Shown here in pieces: positions 7,215 to 15,259 of a stretch of DNA of 41,254 nt. Origin of the DNA: Bacteroidota bacterium (GTDB lineage Bacteria; Bacteroidota; Bacteroidia; Chitinophagales; Chitinophagaceae). The stretch is from assembly GCA_025363385.1 (NCBI GenBank), contig JANYEA010000031.1:1-41254 (forward strand), in the 5' to 3' direction. Under the pieces are notes generated by a model. That model was given only the letters and a program-made list of their open reading frames with translations. It did no database searches and was not told the DNA's origin. A program made the position numbers and the translations under genes. The first letter of the stretch is position 1; every line of letters begins with the position of its first letter.

Positions 7215-7241
7215 AATAGTTCAACAATCTGTTGGACTATT
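7215..7241 (-). terminator. Hairpin overlapping the integrase stop codon
   Basis: AATAGTTCAACA (7215-7226) and TGTTGGACTATT (7230-7241) pair at 11 of 12 positions with a 3-nt loop. The stem includes the integrase stop codon (7240-7242). Position suggests termination or mRNA 3'-end protection, but a T-run is missing. Confidence 0.4.
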
Positions 7242-8475
7242 ACCTTAATGCCTCCTCAATGCTTTTCGCAATTAATGAATCATCTATTTCATCCAGGTAG
7301 GTCATCGTCTGTAATTGCGTTTCATGTCCCATAGCCTCTTGAATAATATTCAGGTCAACATTTTTTTGTCGGAGATTAGTTGCAAAAGAATGCCTGGCTA
7401 CATAAGAGGTAAGATCCTTTTCCAATTTAAGATCCTTTGCCATCACTTTCAAATCTTCATTTAAGTCTTTGAGACCGCTATCTATCCGCGCATCAATTTT
7501 TTTAGGTGTATCATGGAGCTTCATAAGAATCGGGAAAACATAGCCGGCGTCACTTTGCAACTCGCATGATTTAAACCACTCAATAATAGCAAGTGCTTTT
7601 GAATGCATTTGATATTGATACTTCCGCTTGTTCTTGGAACGGGTATAGCTAATCTCGTTACTCTTGATATTTATCTTGTGTTTTAACTGAGCCAGATCAA
7701 TAAAATTGATGCCCCTGGCGTAATAACTAAACAGAAACAATTGTTGTGACCGATACATTCTTGAGTCTTTTTCATATTCCAGTTTAGCGATTGCCTGCAT
7801 CACATCTGCGGAAACAGCGCGTTTCTTTGTTTTAATCCTGCGGTAAGGCTTGAAAGTAAAATATTTTGAAGGGTGGTGTTCTTTCGGACAGTAACCTCTT
7901 TGGATAGCAATATTCCAAAGCCGGTTGAACGTTCTGATATAAAGACTCATCGTGTTTTCGCTTGGTACATTTGTTCTCAAATAATTCTCATACGCCTCAA
8001 AGTCAGTTTTTGTAAAAGCCCAGAACGTTTTATCGACCAGCAGGTATTTTTTCAATTTTATTTTGCCGGAATAAAATACACCAGCATAACCTATACGTCC
8101 TTGTTCCTCCATTTCCTTGATCACAATATCAAAAAGCTGGATGATCTTAACAGGCTGAACGCGGAGTTCCACCTTTCTGACTTTGTCTTTTAGTTCCCTT
8201 AGTGAAATCATTTCAACACCATTCCGGTGCATAGTCTTGATCTCGTAATCAATTTCAGAAACCAGCGAATTTATTTTTTTTATTATCGCTTTAAATTTTG
8301 GGTGAGATGTTCGCGGACATTCATTTAAATCATCCCAGTTCTCTTCCTTGGAAGTAAAGCCAGTACTATAATAACCCACCTCTTTATACTGTGTAACCCG
8401 AATCCTGATCTCGAATTCTCCATTTTTAGCGGTCTTGTGCCTCCAGAGAACAGGTTTTATTTTTATTTCTTGCAT
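7240..8475 (-). CDS. int: Tyrosine recombinase / integrase
   Basis: This 411-aa site-specific recombinase is of the Bacteroidota mobile-element type: an N-terminal arm-binding region (about 1-100), a SAM-like core-binding domain (about 105-205) and a C-terminal catalytic domain. Catalytic residues visible are R254 (YYARGINFIDL), K281 or K283 (TRSKNKRK), R361 with H362 (SYVARHSFATNLR), H384 (AMGHET) and the nucleophile Y393 (TMTYLDE). The protein appears complete and functional. It is transcribed away from the tRNA-Ala fragment at 8691-8730, which it presumably uses as attachment site. The first ATG (8475) gives the usual MQEIKIKPVLWRHKT N-terminus of this family. Tandem AGGTAAAAC repeats upstream may be its arm sites. 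Confidence 0.92.
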   Translation of the reverse strand: MQEIKIKPVLWRHKTAKNGEFEIRIRVTQYKEVGYYSTGFTSKEENWDDLNECPRTSHPKFKAIIKKINSLVSEIDYEIKTMHRNGVEMISLRELKDKVRKVELRVQPVKIIQLFDIVIKEMEEQGRIGYAGVFYSGKIKLKKYLLVDKTFWAFTKTDFEAYENYLRTNVPSENTMSLYIRTFNRLWNIAIQRGYCPKEHHPSKYFTFKPYRRIKTKKRAVSADVMQAIAKLEYEKDSRMYRSQQLFLFSYYARGINFIDLAQLKHKINIKSNEISYTRSKNKRKYQYQMHSKALAIIEWFKSCELQSDAGYVFPILMKLHDTPKKIDARIDSGLKDLNEDLKVMAKDLKLEKDLTSYVARHSFATNLRQKNVDLNIIQEAMGHETQLQTMTYLDEIDDSLIAKSIEEALR

Positions 8476-8547
8476 AGATGCTACCGGTTTTTTGTTCTAA
8501 AAATTGCAAAATATTTTGCTGAATTTTTCACTCATTTTTTTACTTCT

Positions 8548-8567
8548 AGGTAAAACTGAGGTAAAAC
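8548..8567. repeat. Tandem direct repeats between int and att (arm-site candidate)
   Basis: AGGTAAAAC occurs at 8548-8556 and 8559-8567, an 11-bp period (one helical turn), followed by a partial AGGTAGTAT at 8571. Short direct repeats between int and att are typical arm-type or excisionase sites; binding is inferred. Confidence 0.4.
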
Positions 8568-8690
8568 CAAAGGTAGTATATTTTTGATTTCAAGTAGTTA
8601 ATGAAATTCGTTAAAATCCTTCACCACAAAGGGTTTCAGCGTTTAATTGAGTTAAGATGGGTAAGGCTAAAAGAAGGCATTTTTCGTTAT

Positions 8691-8730
8691 GGCATGCAAG
8701 AGGTCGACGGTTCGACCCCGTTACTCTCCA
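8691..8730 (+). other. tRNA-Ala(GGC) 3' fragment: attachment-site remnant
   Basis: From the anticodon onward the sequence is a tRNA 3' half: GGC-AT and the 3' anticodon strand GCAAG (8691-8700), variable loop, T-arm (GACGG-TTCGACC-CCGTT, 8706-8722), acceptor strand ACTCTCC (8723-8729) and discriminator A8730. Nothing upstream can form the D-arm or the GGAGAGT 5' acceptor strand, so this is not a whole gene. The GGC anticodon and A discriminator fit alanine. It is interpreted as the duplicated core left on one side when the element integrated; a complete tRNA-Ala(GGC) should lie at the element's other end. Confidence 0.75.
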
Positions 8731-8737
8731 CAGCTTT

Positions 8738-8760
8738 AAAGTCCCGAAAGGGGCTTTTTT
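8738..8760 (+). terminator. Intrinsic terminator of the displaced tRNA-Ala
   Basis: AGTCCC-GAAA-GGGGCT forms a stem with one G-T wobble, followed by a run of seven T. It starts about 8 nt after the tRNA 3' end, supporting the idea that this flank is the original chromosomal end of the tRNA gene. Confidence 0.8.
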
Positions 8761-8798
8761 GTTGAGTTCCTGTAAAATCCTCAAAATCTATTTCTCTC

Positions 8799-9296
8799 TT
8801 AAATACAGCCCTTCACCTTCAATTTGGGTCAGATACAGCACTAAAAGCAGAAAAAGAAAAAATGATCTTCAACAGCGACCCAATTGAAAAGCCTTTTTCA
8901 ATTAGTGGCGCCATCAGTGCTTCTTTGTTTGCTAGCATTAACAAAAAAGATATGGACATCGTAGTAGATCTTTTTGAATTAATGCCAGATGGAAAATAGT
9001 TAGCCCTAAATCAAAATTTACAAAGAGCTAGTTATGCAAATGATAGATCAAAAAGGCAATTACTTCAACCGAATAAAATAGAGAATATTCATTTATACAA
9101 TACTTATATCACCAGAAGGCAATTAAAAAAAGGGAGCAGAATTGTCATTTTATTAGGTGTAAACAAAAATCCAATCTGGTAAATTAATTATGGAACAGGA
9201 AAGGATGTAAGTGATGAAAGTATTAATGATGCTTCTTTACCATTTAAAATTAAGTGGTACAACTTTAGTTATGTTACAATACCCATTTTGAAATAA
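8799..9296 (+). pseudogene. CocE/NonD-type hydrolase remnant (C-terminal domain)
   Basis: One reading frame continues through 8799-9296 with two in-frame stops (TAG at 8997-8999, TAA at 9180-9182) and encodes a recognisable X-Pro dipeptidyl-peptidase-like C-terminal domain. It includes FNSDPIEKPFSISGAISASL, INKKDMDIVVDLFELMPDGK, then after the first stop ASYANDRSKRQLLQPNKIEN, SRQLKKGSRIVILLGVNKNP and after the second INYGTGKDVSDESINDA. These are hallmarks of the jelly-roll domain of CocE/NonD acyl esterases of Bacteroidota. The catalytic alpha/beta-hydrolase part is missing, cut at the tRNA terminator. The part of the gene further upstream may have been lost when the region was rearranged. 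9297-9442 holds nothing further I can identify. Confidence 0.75.
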
Positions 9297-9442
9297 TAAT
9301 ACAGATTCATTTTGGATATCTGTAAAAGTTGCGCTTTCAATTTAGCAGGATGAGCAATTGATTATTTTATAGTCAAAATTATTAATGTTAGTATCAAGAA
9401 AACGATAACTCATATGATAGATTGAAGCATAAAACTGAATAT

Positions 9443-9898
9443 TTATTCGGTAATAATTTTCATGTCTTCTTTTTTTCTAAATATAAAATAGTTATCAAGT
9501 GAAAGTGTGCCGCCACCCTCCAGTGAGAAAAAAACCAATAACACAAATCCTACAATGATTTCAAATAGCGCATACCCTGTCAATATATGATAGGAAACAC
9601 TCATGCTCAATGCAACTAATACAATGGGCACTTGCACTAAACAAAAAACTCTAGTAAATAATCCCATTACTATAAAGAGTCCACCAAAAATGTGTGCCCA
9701 TGCTACCACAAATGCAAACCCAGAAGCATATAATTCTATATGTTTTGTATTGTAAAGAATTTCTTCTAACTGTACAGTGTTATTAATGATATTAATTCCT
9801 TTGGTAAATAATAAAATACCAAGGCCAATACGCAAAATAACGAACCAATCACGATGGTACTTAGATCCCAACTTCATTAATCTGTAAAGGGCTATCAT
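9443..9898 (-). CDS. DoxX-family membrane protein
   Basis: This 151-aa inner-membrane protein has four predicted transmembrane helices (about 19-35, 58-80, 84-104 and 108-127). The DoxX-like pattern is ILRIGLGILLFTKGI in the first helix and VAWAHIFGGLFIVMGLFTR between helices two and three. Members are linked to quinone or thiosulphate oxidation or oxidative-stress complexes, but for this one no substrate can be assigned. It diverges from the PLP enzyme gene at 10054. No partner gene is adjacent. Length is normal for the family. Confidence 0.75.
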   Translation of the reverse strand: MIALYRLMKLGSKYHRDWFVILRIGLGILLFTKGINIINNTVQLEEILYNTKHIELYASGFAFVVAWAHIFGGLFIVMGLFTRVFCLVQVPIVLVALSMSVSYHILTGYALFEIIVGFVLLVFFSLEGGGTLSLDNYFIFRKKEDMKIITE

Positions 9899-9980
9899 AA
9901 AAAAAGGTTTGGGTGTGAAGAATAATTTTAAAAATCAATTATCATGCCAAAACAATATTTAGGCATCATTTTAGTACGTC

Positions 9981-10008
9981 TTTGGCTTTCTACTTTTATG
10001 TATCTTTA
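9981..10008 (+). promoter_or_regulatory. Promoter of the AONS-like gene
   Basis: TTTG at 9981-9984 and TATCTTTA at 10001-10008 resemble the -33/-7 pair of Bacteroidota promoters, with a rather short 16-bp spacer. The 5' untranslated region would be about 40 nt. Confidence 0.4.
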
Positions 10009-10053
10009 AATAACTACAAAACAACCGAATTAAAAATTCATTAATTAATTTTC

Positions 10054-11082
10054 ATGTTTTCGCTAAAGCATACACCAGGAAGAACGGCCATTATAAATGA
10101 AAAAGAATATTTGTTTTTTTCTGGATATGCTTATCTCGGATTGAACCATGATCCTGCTTTCATCAAGCTTATACAAAAAGGAATTGATCTTTATGGCGCT
10201 GTATTTCCAAGTTCACGGATTTCAAATACTTCACTTGATATTTACGCAATAACAGAAAAAAAGTTAAGTAGTCTTACTCAAATACCAAATACCATTTTAC
10301 TACCCAGTGGATTTACAGCTGGAAAAGCCGCTGTAGGAACTATTGAAGAAGGCTCCAGCATTTTTCACGCGCCATTTTGCCACCCTGCCATTCGTATCGG
10401 TATCAATTCAAATTTATCCTTTTCAAATTGGGCTAGCGAAACCCTACGCACCATTAACAACACTGTGTACCTTACTCCTCCCGTAATATTAAGCGATTCT
10501 GTGAATCAACTCACTGCCGAAGTTTATGATTTTTCTTTTTTACAAGAGATTCAACAAAAAATTATTTGCATTATCGACGATAGTCATGGTATTGGATTGA
10601 TTGGGAAAAATGGTGCCGGTATCAGTTCTCAATTACCTCTTAAAGAAAATATTGAATACCTGATAACTTATTCACTTTCTAAAGCATTGAATATACCCGC
10701 GGGGGCCATTAGTTGTAGTAATAAAAATACAGCTGAAAAGATTAGAAAAAGTAGCTGGTATACCTCAGTTACACCACCTTCACCTGCCTTTTTATACGCA
10801 TTTTGTAATGCTACTGAAATATACCAGCTACAACGGGAAAAACTGAACATCCAAAAAGAATCGCTTCAAGAATTAATAGAAAACAACCCAGATATTTGTT
10901 TTCAAAAAGACCTTCCAGTTTTTATTTTATCTGAAGCCTTAGACGAAGATCATTTTTCGAAAAGTGATATCATCATATCTTCTTTTGCCTACCCCAACCC
11001 TTCTGGCAAAAAGATTAACCGTATTGTATTGAATGCATTACACAGCAAGGAAGATCTGCAGATATTAACAAATGCTTTATGA
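10054..11082 (+). CDS. AONS/KBL-like PLP-dependent acyltransferase, short form
   Basis: This 342-aa fold-type I PLP enzyme resembles the alpha-oxoamine synthase group (8-amino-7-oxononanoate synthase, glycine C-acetyltransferase). Visible motifs: substrate loop FFSGYAYLGLNHDP (21-34), SSRISNTS (53-60), the cofactor segment DDSHGIGLIGKNGAG (175-189, normally D-E-A-H-G) and the Schiff-base lysine K210 in SLSKALNIPAGA (207-218). It is some 40-50 residues shorter than BioF or Kbl, mainly at the N-terminus and in the C-terminal domain. No bio gene is nearby. It may be a biotin enzyme or a lipid/sphingoid-type synthase relative; the substrate cannot be read from the sequence. Monocistronic. Confidence 0.75.
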   Translation: MFSLKHTPGRTAIINEKEYLFFSGYAYLGLNHDPAFIKLIQKGIDLYGAVFPSSRISNTSLDIYAITEKKLSSLTQIPNTILLPSGFTAGKAAVGTIEEGSSIFHAPFCHPAIRIGINSNLSFSNWASETLRTINNTVYLTPPVILSDSVNQLTAEVYDFSFLQEIQQKIICIIDDSHGIGLIGKNGAGISSQLPLKENIEYLITYSLSKALNIPAGAISCSNKNTAEKIRKSSWYTSVTPPSPAFLYAFCNATEIYQLQREKLNIQKESLQELIENNPDICFQKDLPVFILSEALDEDHFSKSDIIISSFAYPNPSGKKINRIVLNALHSKEDLQILTNAL

Positions 11083-11206
11083 TCTGTTCGCGATTTTGAA
11101 ATATATTGCAGTTGCTAATGTCTTAGGCAACATATTCCCCCAATTTTGTATCTATATCGTATAACTTTAATCAATTAAAGGATTCCTTTTATTTCTGCTA
11201 ACCAAG

Positions 11207-14200
11207 ATGAAAATAGTAACTATATTTTTATTCATTTTAATTTTTGCTACTAACTCTGTTTTTAGCCAAGATCCCATCAGTAAGGCCCCTACTGCAAGCG
11301 GTTGTGGTTCTGAAAGTTTTTTGGAAATTCTGCGCAAAGATCCCTCATTTGTTAAGCAGGAGCAGTTACAAAATTTAGAACTACGAAAAAAAACGATGGC
11401 AAGGAAGAACCTACTGATTCAAAAAAAAGTTACTTCAGTTAATGATAGTAAACTAATCATACTTGATGCACCTCCCCCTGCTCCTTTAATCAATATTACC
11501 TTACCCATTGTTTTTCATATTGTAAATGACAATCCAGACGCCATTACCGACCAAATGATTTTTGACGCACTCATTCAATTGAATGATGCCTTTGCCCATC
11601 GGAATGTGTATGCAAGTGATCCTAAAGGAGTAGATACCCATATTCAATTTTGTATGGCAAAGAAAAATCCCACAGGTGGAAAAACAAATGGAATCGATCG
11701 GATTAAATCATACTATCAAAATGTGGATGTAGATTTAGAAGCAGCACAATTACCCAAATTATCGGATTGGGATCCATCCAAATATGCCAATGTTTGGCTT
11801 GTAAATAGTATTCAAGGAGAAATTCCTCCTTCCACTTTTGATTGTGGAAAATGGACGCGCACCGGTTATGGGGGCTATGCTTCTGCGGGAGTTGGCGCAG
11901 TAGTTTCCGCATTATCTGCTCCACTTGTAGCTCATGAACTAGGGCATTATTTATCGCTTCTGCATACTTTTACTGGAATGAATTGTTTAAATAACGATTG
12001 CAGCACAAACGGAGACCAGGTTTGTGATACACCTCCTGATAGAACTAACAAACCCGGAAGTTGCTCTCCAGCTGAAAATACTTGTAATACAGATACTATA
12101 TCAGGACCATTTTTAAAAGACGTTCCTGATAATGTAACCAATTTTATGGATTATACTTCTTGCCCAAGTATGTTCACACTCGGGCAAGCTGAGCGTATGC
12201 AAGATTTTATATCTGTTTTTTCAGGCGGAAGTCTCTTAACAAGTGACGCCTGTTCTGAACCATGTGCAGACAATATTCAAGCAAGCTTTAATTGGAATAC
12301 AAACCCTTATCCGATCATTGGTTCGATTGTAGATTTTACAAATACCTCAACCGGCTCATCCGATTATGAGTGGTATTTAAATGGAGCTTTACAAACCAAT
12401 ACCACAGATTTTGAAGAATCCTTTGCCGGTGCAGGAACTTATACTGTAAAACTAATTGCCTACAACCCAACCCGATCTTGTTTTGCTTCTTATACAGGAA
12501 ATGTAATAGTTAATTGTGGAGTTGATGCACGATTCTCGCCAAATAAAAGAATTGTGGCTTCTTCTAAAGACGTCTATCAAGATACCGTAACTTTTGCGAA
12601 CACTTCTTACAATGCAGATACCTATCAATGGTTCCTTAGCGATAAGAATGGTTTGAATTTTACAATGGTGTCTACCGCAAAAGATTATTTAAATTCATTC
12701 GCAGATTTTGGCAATTATAAAATTTATCTGATTGCTTCAAAAGGTGCATGTGTGAGTACATCGAATACATATTCACTTCAGGTAAATGACCCAAGGCAAG
12801 ATGCCGGTATATCAATCTGGGCCGTAAACTGTTACAAGAATGATAGCATCAAAGTAAGTTTTACCGTTCATAATTATGGTTTTGATACGATTCCAAAAGG
12901 AACTTCTGTAAGATTTCACGACCAAATTCCCTACAACAAACTGATGCCTAATTTGCCAAATACTTTTTATACTACCAATGATATTTTAGGTAAATGTGAT
13001 CAGTCTTATACTACCATTATTGCTACAAGCAGACCCAAATTGGATAGCATTTCTGCCTTTGTGAATGAAGATAACCCTAGTGTTGAATCCAATAATTTCA
13101 ACAATGGAACCGATTATAAGAACTTCAGGCTAAACTATAAAGTGGCACCCTCCAACGACACTACCGTTTTCATAAACGATTTGATCAACATAAAAATAAC
13201 TGCAAAAGGTGAGCCCATTAGTTCTATTCAGTGGTTTACAAATGGCGCACTAAGTTGTACAAATTGTCAGAACCCTTCCTTAACCATTACAGACACTACA
13301 AACATCAAGAGCATTGTAAAAACAAATTACGATTGCTTCGATTCCACATTTACGCGCATCAATATTTTCCCGATTGATATAAGTATTGTTAACAAAAAAA
13401 TTGATTGTTATCAGAACGATAGTGTGCTGGTAACTTCTACCATTTGTTTGGGTAATCATTACACTTCTTTTAAAAAGCCAACAGAAATGTTGTATTACGA
13501 TACCATTGATTCTTTGGGGAAGGGTACAAATTTGATAGGTAGCTTTATTTTACCAACTACCACTCTATTTACAAATTCCTGTACAACCATTGAACAGGTA
13601 ATTAAAAAACCTTCTAATAGCCTGATTGCCTATACCATCAATAATAATCAAAATCAATTTGAACAAATATTGAATAATAATCAAGCAAGTGCAAGTTATA
13701 CAGCATTCAGGATTAATTCAAACATTCATAGTATTGACCTTTATAGAAGGGAAGAAAAATTAATAGAAGTTGAACACGAAGGCGATTCAATTACTTATCT
13801 AAAATGGACTCCCAGAATTGGATTAAGTTGTGATACCTGTTTGAATACCTTACTAAATGTTAACGCAAGTACTTCCTATAAATTAAGGGCTTCCACTAAA
13901 TACGAATGCGTTGATTCGGTGGATGTGAACGTGAATGTGTACTTTCAAAAAACCTTGGCTTTACCCAATGTATTTACGCCAAATGGAGATGGACTGAATG
14001 ATCATTTCTATGTAATTGCAGGAAAAGATGTAGACAGAGTAAAATCACTTGTTATATTTAATAGATGGGGGAGAAAAGTTTTTGAAAAAAATAATATGCT
14101 TCCCAATGATTATTATAGTGGTTGGGATGGAACCACGAATGGTAAAAATGCAGAAATGGGTACTTATGTGTATACTGTGATTTTAGAGTTTAGAGATGGG

Positions 14201-14242
14201 TCAAATAAAACATTTAATGGTACCATTTCATTAATTCGATAA
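11207..14242 (+). CDS. Secreted M43-type metalloprotease with PKD region and T9SS type-B sorting domain
   Basis: The 1011-aa protein has a Sec signal peptide (about 1-20, MKIVTIFLFI...VFSQD). The M43 (pappalysin-like) metzincin domain spans about 95-345 with zinc motif H243-E-x-x-H247-x5-H253 (HELGHYLSLLHTF) and Met-turn M314 (NFMDYTSCP). Cysteine pairs around 260-294 fit pappalysin disulphides. PKD/Ig-like domains follow (about 350-530), then repeated beta-rich regions (about 535-915). The last 90 residues (PNVFTPNGDGLNDHF ... FNRWGRKVFEK ... GTISLIR) are the gliding-associated C-terminal (CHU_C, type-B) sorting domain used by the type IX secretion system. It should be exported and anchored on the cell surface. 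A PorP/SprF gene starts 2 bp after the stop. Confidence 0.9.
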   Translation: MKIVTIFLFILIFATNSVFSQDPISKAPTASGCGSESFLEILRKDPSFVKQEQLQNLELRKKTMARKNLLIQKKVTSVNDSKLIILDAPPPAPLINITLPIVFHIVNDNPDAITDQMIFDALIQLNDAFAHRNVYASDPKGVDTHIQFCMAKKNPTGGKTNGIDRIKSYYQNVDVDLEAAQLPKLSDWDPSKYANVWLVNSIQGEIPPSTFDCGKWTRTGYGGYASAGVGAVVSALSAPLVAHELGHYLSLLHTFTGMNCLNNDCSTNGDQVCDTPPDRTNKPGSCSPAENTCNTDTISGPFLKDVPDNVTNFMDYTSCPSMFTLGQAERMQDFISVFSGGSLLTSDACSEPCADNIQASFNWNTNPYPIIGSIVDFTNTSTGSSDYEWYLNGALQTNTTDFEESFAGAGTYTVKLIAYNPTRSCFASYTGNVIVNCGVDARFSPNKRIVASSKDVYQDTVTFANTSYNADTYQWFLSDKNGLNFTMVSTAKDYLNSFADFGNYKIYLIASKGACVSTSNTYSLQVNDPRQDAGISIWAVNCYKNDSIKVSFTVHNYGFDTIPKGTSVRFHDQIPYNKLMPNLPNTFYTTNDILGKCDQSYTTIIATSRPKLDSISAFVNEDNPSVESNNFNNGTDYKNFRLNYKVAPSNDTTVFINDLINIKITAKGEPISSIQWFTNGALSCTNCQNPSLTITDTTNIKSIVKTNYDCFDSTFTRINIFPIDISIVNKKIDCYQNDSVLVTSTICLGNHYTSFKKPTEMLYYDTIDSLGKGTNLIGSFILPTTTLFTNSCTTIEQVIKKPSNSLIAYTINNNQNQFEQILNNNQASASYTAFRINSNIHSIDLYRREEKLIEVEHEGDSITYLKWTPRIGLSCDTCLNTLLNVNASTSYKLRASTKYECVDSVDVNVNVYFQKTLALPNVFTPNGDGLNDHFYVIAGKDVDRVKSLVIFNRWGRKVFEKNNMLPNDYYSGWDGTTNGKNAEMGTYVYTVILEFRDGSNKTFNGTISLIR

Positions 14243-14244
14243 GG

Positions 14245-15252
14245 ATGAGCAAACACTGTTTTATTTTATTTTTCTCTTTTATTCTTTGCAGGCAATCTTT
14301 CTGTCAGGATCCTCATTTTTCACAATTTTTTGCATCCCCACTTACACTGAACCCTGCCAATACTGGAAATTTCGATGGAAGTTTCAGGGCAAATTCAAAT
14401 ATTAGAAATCAATGGCCTTCTATCAATAATGCTTATAGAACTTATGCTGTTTCTATAGATGCCCCCATTTTCGAAAAAAAGATACCTGCATATGATCGAA
14501 TGGGAATAGGTATTGTAGCCATGAGTGATCGGTCTGGAAATGGGTTGCTAACTGAAAACGATGTTGCTTTTTCTTTAGCATATAAAAAGAGTTTAGATGA
14601 TCAGGGATATAGTTCTATTAGTGTGGGCCTTCAAGCGAGTTATATAAATTATCGCTTCAACCCTAGTGTGGCCTACTTTGAAGATCAATTAACTGCTGAT
14701 GGATTTACGATGCCTTCCACAGAACTTTTATTAGGTAGAAATTTATCTAAATCATTTGTAGATTTTCACGCGGGTCTTATCTATACCCTCTCCACTACAG
14801 AGTATAATTTATTTTATATTGGAAGTTCCTATTTTCATACTTTCTCTCCCACTATGCAGTTTAATGATCAACAAAATAATTTAAGCCCAAGGTATAATAT
14901 TCATGGTGGTGGTTATTGGCCTTTAAGTTTAAATACTACTCTTCATGCAAGCTTTCAGTACCAGCAACAACAAATACAAAATGAAATATTATTTGGCGCT
15001 GTTTACAGTTATTATTTGCAACCAAATGCAAAACAATATGTAGAAGTATATTTGGGCTCCTGGATTCGATTGTCTGATGCAATCATTCCCTATATAGGAG
15101 TTGATTATAACCGAATCATGCTAGGTGTCTCGTATGATATTAATATTAGTAAAAAAACAGAAGCGCAATATTTTAGAAGCGGTGAAGTTTCACTTACTTA
15201 CAAATTCAACCAATACGCAAACGGCCGATCTATCAAATGCCCCATCTATTAA
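14245..15252 (+). CDS. PorP/SprF-family type IX secretion membrane protein
   Basis: This 335-aa outer-membrane beta-barrel protein has a signal peptide (about 1-20, ending SFCQ) and the family opening QDPHFSQFFASPLTLNPANTG, then alternating beta-strand patterns through to a terminal KCPIY. SprF/PorP-like proteins are needed to export or hold type-B CTD cargo such as SprB. The gene begins 2 bp after the M43 protease gene, so it is probably the dedicated partner of that cargo. Its stop is only 7 bp from the stop of the convergent DUF1501 gene, leaving no room for a terminator. Confidence 0.9.
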   Translation: MSKHCFILFFSFILCRQSFCQDPHFSQFFASPLTLNPANTGNFDGSFRANSNIRNQWPSINNAYRTYAVSIDAPIFEKKIPAYDRMGIGIVAMSDRSGNGLLTENDVAFSLAYKKSLDDQGYSSISVGLQASYINYRFNPSVAYFEDQLTADGFTMPSTELLLGRNLSKSFVDFHAGLIYTLSTTEYNLFYIGSSYFHTFSPTMQFNDQQNNLSPRYNIHGGGYWPLSLNTTLHASFQYQQQQIQNEILFGAVYSYYLQPNAKQYVEVYLGSWIRLSDAIIPYIGVDYNRIMLGVSYDINISKKTEAQYFRSGEVSLTYKFNQYANGRSIKCPIY

Positions 15253-15259
15253 ATAGTTA

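Larger units (their letters stand above)
1..8730. mobile_element. One end of a tRNA-Ala-targeting integrative element (defence island)
   Basis: The right boundary is inferred from a tyrosine recombinase gene (7240-8475) that reads away from a 40-nt 3' fragment of tRNA-Ala(GGC) at 8691-8730. This is the usual geometry when an element recombines into the 3' half of a tRNA gene and displaces the old 3' end. The cargo is typical of an island: Hachiman-type hamAB, an AbiE toxin-antitoxin pair, an XRE regulator and unknown genes. Immediately to the right the content becomes core chromosome after one pseudogene. The left end and the regenerated full tRNA gene lie outside the window, so the size of the element and whether it can conjugate are unknown. 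No relaxase, Tra genes or excisionase is visible. Confidence 0.65.

Noticed and set aside
8641..8730. A complete tRNA gene
   Set aside because: Only the anticodon-to-3'-end half is present; no D-arm or matching 5' acceptor strand exists upstream.
8657..8887. A 76-codon plus-strand ORF across the tRNA fragment and terminator
   Set aside because: It overlaps the tRNA-Ala 3' half, its terminator and the frame-shifted start of the CocE relic; the product has no coherent pattern.
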